Assembly (NCBI GenBank): GCA_023410595.1
Contig: JAEYPO010000038.1
Location: 1-64,000 of the forward strand
Direction of reading: 5' to 3'
Source of the DNA: Bacillota bacterium
GTDB lineage: Bacteria; Bacillota; Clostridia; Christensenellales; SZUA-584
DNA length: 64,000 nt
The position numbers were made by a program, and so were the translations under genes. Positions 58,590 to 64,000 of this stretch are shown piece by piece. Numbering within the stretch: the stretch's first letter is position 1; every line of letters begins with the position of its first letter. Under the pieces are notes generated by a model. That model saw nothing but the letters and a program-made list of their open reading frames with translations, was not told the DNA's origin and made no database searches.

Positions 58590-59465
58590 ATGAACGATTA
58601 TGTTATAGCAACAGATTCGGATACAGAGATACCCTATACGTTTGCCGACGAGCACAATATACCGGTTTTCTTGATGCCCTACACGGTTAACGGCGAAGAG
58701 AAATTGTTTGATCTTGGCAGGAATACGGATTTTGTCGGGTTTTATGAAGGCCTGAAGAACGGTGACGACGCCATCACGTCCACGCGCCCGCCTGCTGATA
58801 TCGAAGATTTCTTCCGGGATATAATTAAAGACGGCAAAGAGCTGCTGTACCTCTCTTTTTCTTCCGCGCTTTCGGGACATTACGAGCTTACGCTGATGGC
58901 AAAGAACAACGTTGAGGAGGACTACCCGAACGCAAGGATAGAGGTAGTGGACACCCGCAGGATATCCATGGGAGCAGGCATACTTGTTATGCGGGCGCAG
59001 GCGCTCAAAGAGCAGGGAAAAACACTCGACGAGATAAAAGACTGGGTTGTTGGCAACAAGGACAAGGCGCATGCGTGGTTTTCGGTTGACGACTTAAACT
59101 ATCTCAAAAAGGGTGGAAGGCTTTCGAGCACGGCGGCCGCGCTGGGTACCATACTTGATGTTAAACCAATCCTCACCATCAACAGAGAAGGAAAACTGAT
59201 AGTTGTAGATAAAATGAAGGGCACAAAGAAAGTGCTGAAGTATTTCCTGAACGTCATACAGGAAAACGTCGAAAACCCGGAAGAGCAGACGGCATACGTG
59301 CTTCATGCAAACGACATGGAAAACGCCGTAAAGCTGAGAGAGCTCGTAAAGGAGAACGTACCTTTTAAGGAAGTTATAATTCAGGACGTCGGTCCTGTTA
59401 TAGGGTGCCACGCGGGGCCGGGGACGCTCGCAGTAATATTCATGGGTAAAGAGCAGCTAATTTAA
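58590..59465 (+). CDS. DegV family fatty-acid-binding protein
   Basis: 291 residues. YVIATDSDTEIP at the N-terminus, TSTRPPADIEDFF, YLSFSSALSGHYE and KKGGRLSSTAAALGTILDVKP are all DegV signatures; these bind a long-chain fatty acid and serve fatty-acid kinase FakA as carriers (FakB). Strong AGGAGGT site; terminator behind the gene. Confidence 0.92.
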   Translation: MNDYVIATDSDTEIPYTFADEHNIPVFLMPYTVNGEEKLFDLGRNTDFVGFYEGLKNGDDAITSTRPPADIEDFFRDIIKDGKELLYLSFSSALSGHYELTLMAKNNVEEDYPNARIEVVDTRRISMGAGILVMRAQALKEQGKTLDEIKDWVVGNKDKAHAWFSVDDLNYLKKGGRLSSTAAALGTILDVKPILTINREGKLIVVDKMKGTKKVLKYFLNVIQENVENPEEQTAYVLHANDMENAVKLRELVKENVPFKEVIIQDVGPVIGCHAGPGTLAVIFMGKEQLI

Positions 59466-59480
59466 ATATTATTATCATAC

Positions 59481-59502
59481 AGCCGGGCAACCGGCTTTTT
59501 TA
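59481..59502 (+). terminator. Terminator of the DegV-family gene
   Basis: AGCCGG-GCAA-CCGGCT followed by a T-run. Confidence 0.85.
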
Positions 59503-59531
59503 TTTGACATTGCGCCGTTTTACTTTGCAGG

Positions 59532-59540
59532 TGCTATAAT
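59532..59540 (+). promoter_or_regulatory. Extended -10 promoter of the sirtuin gene
   Basis: TGCTATAAT 17 bases before the start codon. A TTGACA at 59504 is 25 bases upstream, too far for a normal spacer. Confidence 0.5.
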
Positions 59541-59557
59541 ATACTCGGGTGATAAGT

Positions 59558-60274
59558 ATGAGCGAAAACAGATTGCAGAAATTAATAAAAGGGAGCGGCA
59601 ATATCGTATTTTTCGGAGGCGCGGGAGTGTCTACCGAGAGCGGGATACCCGACTTTCGCAGCGCGGACGGGCTTTACAAACAGAAGTACAAATATCCGCC
59701 CGAGAAGATATTGAGCCACAGTTTTTTTGAAACGCACACCGACGAATTCTATGAGTACTACCGGGACAAGATACTTTACCTAGACGCAAAGCCGGGCAGG
59801 GCTCATGCAAAGCTCGCCGAGCTTGAGAAGGCGGGAAAGCTGAAAGCCGTCATAACGCAGAACATAGACGGGCTGCACCAGAAAGCGGGCAGTCAAAGCG
59901 TGCTCGAACTGCACGGCTCGGTGTACCGCAACTATTGCCAAAGGTGCGGACGGCATTACGATGTTGAATATATACAACGCGGCTCCGGCGTTCCGAAATG
60001 CGAATGCGGCGGAGTTATAAGGCCGGACGTCGTGCTTTATGAAGAGGGCCTCGACCAATCGGTGCTTGAGGCGGCTATAGGCTATATATATAACGCCGAT
60101 ATGCTGATAGTCGGGGGGACGTCGCTGGCCGTGTTTCCCGCGGCGGGGCTCATAGAATATTACGGCGGAGATAAGCTTGTGCTTATCAACAAAACGCCTA
60201 CGCCGTATGACGGAAGAGCCGACCTTGTGATTAACGGCAGCATAGGCGACGTGCTGGGAACGGTAACACTTTAA
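59558..60274 (+). CDS. NAD-dependent protein deacylase (sirtuin)
   Basis: 238 residues. NAD motif FFGGAGVSTESGIPDFRSADG, catalytic NIDGLH and His in LELHGSV, zinc Cys in YCQRCGRHYD and PKCECGG, and VGGTSLAVFPAAGL. It removes acyl groups from lysines using NAD. The two residues that mark SirT5-type desuccinylases (Tyr and Arg, three apart) are not obvious. ATG at 59558; GTG at 59549 is an alternative. Confidence 0.93.
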   Translation: MSENRLQKLIKGSGNIVFFGGAGVSTESGIPDFRSADGLYKQKYKYPPEKILSHSFFETHTDEFYEYYRDKILYLDAKPGRAHAKLAELEKAGKLKAVITQNIDGLHQKAGSQSVLELHGSVYRNYCQRCGRHYDVEYIQRGSGVPKCECGGVIRPDVVLYEEGLDQSVLEAAIGYIYNADMLIVGGTSLAVFPAAGLIEYYGGDKLVLINKTPTPYDGRADLVINGSIGDVLGTVTL

Positions 60275-60326
60275 TTAATATAATACCCCTAAACAATAAA
60301 GCCCTTATGTACGGTATTGCGGATTA

Positions 60327-60992
60327 TCAAACGGCCTTTGCTTCGTCGATGCGGATTATCGAGTTGACGGCTATATCGAATACCGCCCTTACAGCCTGCG
60401 GTTCTATGTTTTCGATAGTATCGTTAAGCGTGTGATAAACGTGCCCCTGGTCGAACAGGGAAGCGGACATGGCGATTATGGACGTTGCCGCGATGCCCGC
60501 CCTGGCAAACGGCGCGGCGTCCGTGCCCGAACCCAGCGGAAGTGTCACTTTCTTCGGCGTATATCCTAGAGCGGCGGCCGCGTCGAGGCATATGTCCGCA
60601 AGAGGCTTTGAAAGCTTAGTGAACCCTTGCCTGTCGCGCAGCATGACCGCAAGCTCGCTTTGCTTGTATATGCTGTCGCAGAGAAAGAAATGAATATATC
60701 CATACGCGAAGGCAATGGCGCATAGTACGGCTGCTACGAAGCAGAATACGCCGCCGAGGGTAAGCAGCGGCAAAGACAGTATATACGCGGCGCCCATGAC
60801 TCTTGCTATATTGAACTGCGATCCGGGATGCATGATAAAACGCTCTTTGCGCACATGGCAGAATTGCTCCATGTATTCCGATAAATCATCCGCCGCGCTT
60901 ATAGCGTTCTGCGAACAAAGGCTCCACAATATTCCACCGGCATCAATAATTGATAATATTATATTATATTTAACATTTATTAATAGTATCAT
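60327..60992 (-). pseudogene. Truncated M28-type peptidase remnant
   Basis: About 220 codons. The last 95 (LGSGTDAAPFARAGIAATSI, then GHVYHTLNDTIENIEPQAV) match the C-terminal part of M28 zinc aminopeptidases, with the late metal-ligand His in YHTLNDT. Upstream are a hydrophobic pair of helices and then nothing resembling the N-terminal half: the H-x-D, D and EE metal-binding motifs are absent. The frame begins with an implausible start and no ribosome site. Likely a 5'-truncated gene; a short membrane protein is the alternative. Confidence 0.6.
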
Positions 60993-61035
60993 CTTAAAGT
61001 AATTCCGTGTATGCAGCGTGCACCGGAGAAATATT

Positions 61036-61062
61036 TTGACCGCGCGTGTTTTATGCTATAAT
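61036..61062 (+). promoter_or_regulatory. Promoter of the yjdF riboswitch and gene
   Basis: TTGACC and TGCTATAAT (extended -10) with a 15-base spacer, just before the structured leader. Confidence 0.7.
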
Positions 61063-61070
61063 ATCAATAT

Positions 61071-61195
61071 CGGAGAGGTAAAAACACAGTGCGGTAGGTA
61101 GTCCGCACACGCTCTGCCGCCTTAAAACACAAGGCTTTACAAGGCGGTTTAGCGCCAGTAACCTTCCGCTTTTTGCGGCTGTCCAATCTCTTCTG
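61071..61195 (+). ncRNA. yjdF-type riboswitch (azaaromatic-responsive family)
   Basis: The leader between promoter and yjdF folds strongly: CGGAGAG pairs with CTCTGCCG around a GTGCGG/CCGCAC hairpin, then CCGCCTT/AAGGCGG, then CCGC/GCGG. Leaders of yjdF genes in Firmicutes carry the yjdF motif RNA, which binds azaaromatic compounds. Identity is inferred from the fold, the sequence style and the downstream gene; I could not run a covariance search. Confidence 0.72.
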
Positions 61196-61211
61196 TTTCA
61201 CGTACGTGAAA
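61196..61211 (+). promoter_or_regulatory. Perfect palindrome at the yjdF ribosome binding site
   Basis: TTTCAC-GTAC-GTGAAA immediately before GGAGGAG. As RNA it makes a six-bp hairpin abutting the Shine-Dalgarno sequence, a likely part of the riboswitch expression platform; as DNA it could bind a regulator. Confidence 0.5.
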
Positions 61212-61222
61212 TGGAGGAGCTT

Positions 61223-61648
61223 ATGTATAAATCGGAAGTAACTTTAAGCGTATTCTACAACGGGCAGTTTTTTACGGCGCTTTTTGAAAGGAATGACGAG
61301 ACGGGCTATTCCGTTTGCCAAAGATATTTTGCGGCCCGCCCTTCGGATAATGAAATTCTTTGGTTTATTCTTGACGGTTATTATTTGCTTCGTTTCAGTT
61401 TGCCCTCTGTTGAGGATAATAGTGATATATTAAAGCTTGTAAAGAACCCAAAAAAGCGGCAGCGCGAAGCTGCAAACGCGAATAAAAACGTCGGCGCCTC
61501 TACAAAAGCACAAAAAGCGCTTAAGCTGCAGCACGAAGAGCATAAGGATGCTTTAAGAACAAAACACAGCAGCGATAAAAGGTACGCGGCGGATGAAAAA
61601 TACGAATTGCGGGTAATTAAACGCAAACAAAAGCACAGAGGCAAATAG
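61223..61648 (+). CDS. yjdF: YjdF family protein (DUF2992)
   Basis: 141 residues. The N-terminal half (KSEVTLSVFYNGQFFTALFE, then EILWFILDGYY) is the DUF2992 core; the C-terminal half is a lysine-rich helix. The biochemical role is unknown; in Bacillus relatives its riboswitch suggests a response to toxic azaaromatics. ATG at 61223 behind GGAGGAG. Confidence 0.88.
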   Translation: MYKSEVTLSVFYNGQFFTALFERNDETGYSVCQRYFAARPSDNEILWFILDGYYLLRFSLPSVEDNSDILKLVKNPKKRQREAANANKNVGASTKAQKALKLQHEEHKDALRTKHSSDKRYAADEKYELRVIKRKQKHRGK

Positions 61649-61707
61649 AATAAAGGGCTAAAAGACAGAACATATCATACGACGCCAAACAATATCGGGA
61701 GGTATAC

Positions 61708-62697
61708 ATGAAAAAGCTGGCAGCGGCAGCCATGATAATTATTACCGCGCTTATAATATGCGCCTGCGGGGAGGCGCCCGTTGGGGCGCAGGCCACGGCA
61801 AGCGCGTCTGCTTCGGCTTCCGCTGCTGACGACAGCGCGGCAAAGGCAGATATAGGCTTCAGCCTTGCAGACAGAGGAGCGTTCAGCGACAAGCTGATAG
61901 AGGATATAGAAAGCGAATGCGCTTCTCTTAAATTAATGGCGAGCGTTGCCGAAGCCGCGAGCGTCGAGCAGCAGCGGGAGGACATAAGCGAGATGCTCAA
62001 CGCGAAACCTTCCGTGATAGTAGTTGATCCTGTGGACGTCGATTCACTGGAAACGGAGCTTGCGGAATGCGACACTCACAATGTGCAGGTAATAAACGCC
62101 GTCAATCCTGTGAACGGAAACGTAAGCATGCTGATATCCCCAAACTATACTACGATAGGCGAAAAAGCGGGACAGTGCGCGCTTGAAGCGCTCGCGTCCG
62201 GCGGGGGATGCATGCTGCTTGGCACGGAATACGACAGCTTCACGATGCAGCTTATGACGGACGGGTTCAATTCAAAGATCGGGGGAAACAGCAGCATATC
62301 AGTCGTGTCCGAGCAGTTCTGCGGCACGGACGAGGAAGAGGCATACGAAACCGTAAAATCCGAGCTTACAAAAGATATAGCGTTCATATTCGCACAAGGC
62401 CCGGAGCTGGGAAGGGGCGCGATACGCGCGGCGCAGGAATCGGGCAAAGATGTTAAAATAGCGGTGTTCGGCGGGGATATGGATATAATCGGCGCCGTGT
62501 CGTCCGGCGAGGCCTATGCCGCCATATTCTGCGGGCCGGGCGCGCTCGCGCGCGAGGCGGTATCGCAGGCGAGCCAGTTTTTAGCCTCCGAGTCATACGT
62601 TCCTCCCCAGTATTCGGAGATACCGGTAGCCGTCGTTAAGCAGGCCGACGCGCCTTCTTATTACGCTGAAGGCGAAATATACGCGGAAGCGAATTAA
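61708..62697 (+). CDS. Periplasmic-binding-protein-like lipoprotein (sugar-binding type)
   Basis: 329 residues. Signal peptide with lipobox IICAC at about 17-21, an Ala/Ser repeat spacer (SASASASAA), then a type 1 periplasmic-binding fold. Recognisable parts are ADIGFSLADRGAFSDKLIED, AKPSVIVVDPVDVDSLET, AFIFAQGPELGRGAIRAAQE and KIAVFGGDMDIIGAV, as in RbsB-like receptors. No ABC transporter genes adjoin, so it may be a solitary receptor. Its downstream terminator is interrupted by the 210-bp repeat. Confidence 0.82.
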   Translation: MKKLAAAAMIIITALIICACGEAPVGAQATASASASASAADDSAAKADIGFSLADRGAFSDKLIEDIESECASLKLMASVAEAASVEQQREDISEMLNAKPSVIVVDPVDVDSLETELAECDTHNVQVINAVNPVNGNVSMLISPNYTTIGEKAGQCALEALASGGGCMLLGTEYDSFTMQLMTDGFNSKIGGNSSISVVSEQFCGTDEEEAYETVKSELTKDIAFIFAQGPELGRGAIRAAQESGKDVKIAVFGGDMDIIGAVSSGEAYAAIFCGPGALAREAVSQASQFLASESYVPPQYSEIPVAVVKQADAPSYYAEGEIYAEAN

Positions 62698-62717
62698 CCT
62701 TATGTTGACGCACATTC

Positions 62718-62736
62718 AACCGGCTTTAAGCCGGTT
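62718..62736 (+). repeat. Terminator hairpin, left duplicate
   Basis: AACCGGCTT-TA-AGCCGGTT, without a T-run. Twin of 62950-62972. Confidence 0.6.
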
Positions 62737-62949
62737 CAGCCCGATGACAAACCGCCTAATTACACGTTTGTCATCGGGTCTTGCTCAGCCTGTACCTCCG
62801 GTACGGGCGGCTAGGCTCTTCTGTGAGAATTTTATGAATTAACGTTCGCCCTTCACTGGCAGAGTCCAGATGAAGGGCATTTTAATATTCGGGTTTTAGT
62901 TTTATTTTTCCTGTTCGTTTTTCAGATAGAAACCTTGTTAACAAGCTGT
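62737..62949 (-). repeat. 210-bp structured repeat element, copy 2 (inverted)
   Basis: Reverse orientation of the element at 29430-29637: CCGATGACAAAC..GTTTGTCATCGG, GTACC/GGTAC, CCCTTCA/TGAAGGG and CTTGTTAACAAG at the far end. In element orientation it starts CAGC and ends GCTG. Confidence 0.8.
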
Positions 62950-62972
62950 ACCGGCTTTAAGCCGGATTTTTT
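62950..62972 (+). terminator. Terminator hairpin, right duplicate
   Basis: ACCGGCTTTAAGCCGG followed by ATTTTTTG. This copy has the T-run and should end the transcript of the lipoprotein gene. Confidence 0.75.
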
Positions 62973-63130
62973 GTTTATTCCCTCTGGCGGTTATTCATTC
63001 CGAACGGCAGAACGCAATAAACATATAATGATTATGAAAAACAAAGCGCAAAAAGCGCATGCTTATAAAGCAAAGCTGCAGTGCTTAAGTTAATGTCCGG
63101 TGAATATATTTATATACGGGTGGTGATAGT
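62973..63130. other. Intergenic region before the deacetylase-like gene
   Basis: No gene. AT-rich, with a ribosome site GGTGGTGAT before 63131 and ATATATTTATATA upstream that could be a -10 region; no promoter can be assigned with confidence. Confidence 0.4.
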
Positions 63131-63736
63131 ATGCTGAAAAGAAAGAGCAGCTTTAAAAAACTTCTTGTTACGAATCTGGCGCTTGCCGCGATAATCGCTT
63201 TTGTGTATCTGTCGGCGTTCTCCGCATATCCCGCGCTGTTTATGCGCGGGCCTGTGATGAAGGGGAATACTAATGGAGACAACGTAGCGCTGCAGATCGC
63301 CGCCGATGAGAACAGCGACATTGCTTTGTACATGGACGCTTTGGACAGTTTGGGCGTAAAGGCTACGTTTTTCTTTTCAGAGCAGCAGTATTCGCAAAAC
63401 AGCGGTATTTTAAGGCAGGTGCTTAGCAGGGGAAACGGTATCGGCTATTACCCGTGCAAGGAAAGCGGGCAAAGACTTATGCTGTATATAGGCGGGGGGT
63501 ATAATATACCTGTGATGAGTTACTTAAGCGGCAGCCAGGTGCTGCAGGTTTGTCCGTCTATCGACGTTGAAAAGCTGCAGAGCAAAGACGACTGGCAGCA
63601 GGTTTTCAGCGAGAGCCTGCTGGGCGACATGTTTATATACACAAACGCCGACAACAATTTGGCGGATTTCGAAAAAGTAGTACAAATTGTGCTGAATAAA
63701 GGTTATACTATCCTAAAGATGGATGAAATGCTGTAG
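63131..63736 (+). CDS. YlxY-like polysaccharide deacetylase homologue, probably inactive
   Basis: 201 residues. N-terminal TM helix (about 11-32), then the NodB-type barrel start: VALQIAADENSDIALYMDAL and LGVKATFFFSEQQ align with the deacetylase pattern. However, the TFDDG motif is replaced by QIAAD, and the His-x-x-x-His metal site is missing (RGNGIGYYPC stands in its place). It is therefore a likely pseudoenzyme. It is followed by an M16 peptidase gene, the ylxY-mlpA arrangement of Firmicutes. The family member in Bacillus is linked to sporulation. Confidence 0.72.
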   Translation: MLKRKSSFKKLLVTNLALAAIIAFVYLSAFSAYPALFMRGPVMKGNTNGDNVALQIAADENSDIALYMDALDSLGVKATFFFSEQQYSQNSGILRQVLSRGNGIGYYPCKESGQRLMLYIGGGYNIPVMSYLSGSQVLQVCPSIDVEKLQSKDDWQQVFSESLLGDMFIYTNADNNLADFEKVVQIVLNKGYTILKMDEML

Positions 63737-63752
63737 AGGAGACATACAACGG

Positions 63753-64000
63753 ATGATAAAAACGCTGGACAACGGCATAAGGATAATCGCAGAGAAGATG
63801 GATTACAATTCGGTGGCGGTAGGCATATGGGTAAAGACGGGGTCCACATGCGAGACGCCCGAAGAAAACGGCATATCGCATTTGATAGAGCACATGCTGT
63901 TTAAAGGAACAGAAAAGCGCACCGCCAAGCAGATCGCGGTCGATATGGACATGATAGGCGGACAACTCAACGCTTTTACGTCCAAGGAATGCACTTGCTA
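63753..64000 (+). CDS. M16 family zinc peptidase (partial, cut by window end)
   Basis: The first 82 codons of an insulinase-type peptidase: KTLDNGIRIIAEKMDYNSVA, then NGISHLIEHMLFKGTEKR with the inverted zinc motif HxxEH. GGQLNAFTSKECTCY follows, as in the MlpA/YmxG subfamily. ATG at 63753 with GAGGAG upstream. The remainder lies outside the window. Confidence 0.92.
   Translation, partial: MIKTLDNGIRIIAEKMDYNSVAVGIWVKTGSTCETPEENGISHLIEHMLFKGTEKRTAKQIAVDMDMIGGQLNAFTSKECTC

Noticed and set aside
1..64000. tRNA, rRNA, prophage or intact insertion sequence
   Set aside because: I found no cloverleaf with a T-arm GTTCGA motif, no rRNA-like stretch, and no transposase, integrase or phage structural gene.

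Overview
The window looks like part of a chromosome from an anaerobic-type Firmicute, most likely class Clostridia. The support is a CIRCE operator (TTAGCACTC-N9-GAGTGCTAA) before groESL, an L10-type leader before rplJ-rplL, HPr kinase, a yjdF-type riboswitch, SleB-like and D-Ala-D-Ala carboxypeptidase envelope enzymes, type IV-pilus genes of the Gram-positive style, and strong GGAGG ribosome binding sites. Base composition is near balanced, with AT-richer islands (14.4-15.7 kb, the first 860 bases of the carboxypeptidase gene, 56.4-56.9 kb). I see no rRNA, tRNA, CRISPR array, prophage or intact transposase. The placement within Clostridia is inference.

Layout. 0-0.6 kb: highly structured non-coding DNA that may be the end of a mobile element. 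0.6-8.8 kb: an SDR oxidoreductase, a TetR-controlled MFS exporter with a very large extracytoplasmic heptad-repeat insertion, a chemoreceptor and a class B sortase. 8.9-13.7 kb: a compact type IV-pilus-like operon (pilT, pilC, four pilin-like or accessory membrane proteins) ending in a transglutaminase-like lipoprotein. 13.7-15.7 kb: ogt and an ECF sigma/anti-sigma pair. 15.8-19.5 kb: rpmG-secE-nusG-rplK-rplA and rplJ-rplL, with the L10 leader and its own promoter. 19.8-29.4 kb: a nitroreductase, a DUF5685/DnaJ/membrane-protein operon, a DUF218 protein, DUF362-apgM-alcohol dehydrogenase, a LysM protein and two TMEM198-like proteins. 29.7-34.6 kb: argJ, a Crp/Fnr-ferredoxin divergent pair, and two acyltransferase-type genes.

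34.6-40.9 kb holds the F-type ATP synthase operon. It has no separate delta gene. Instead the alpha subunit begins with about 72 residues that match the C-terminal domain of delta, so alpha appears to be a delta-CTD/alpha fusion. This is the most unusual protein-level observation. 41-49 kb: a TetR regulator, a cell-wall hydrolase, a solute-binding protein, glcK-hprK-HAD and a mosaic dac gene. 49.2-54.1 kb: a type IIA topoisomerase pair and dCMP deaminase. 54.3-56.4 kb: groESL. 56.4-64 kb: an M20 peptidase, DegV, sirtuin, an M28 remnant, riboswitch plus yjdF, a sugar-binding-type lipoprotein, a YlxY-like inactive deacetylase and the start of an M16 peptidase.

The intergenic DNA carries several repeat families. 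One is a non-coding element of about 210 bp present at 29.4 kb and, inverted, at 62.7 kb. At both places it sits between two copies of the local terminator hairpin, as expected for insertion into a terminator with duplication of the target. A second family is a short hairpin with a GTGA tetraloop, found four times, three of them directly behind a terminator T-run. A third is a 55-56 bp periodic array of palindromes between nusG and rplK.
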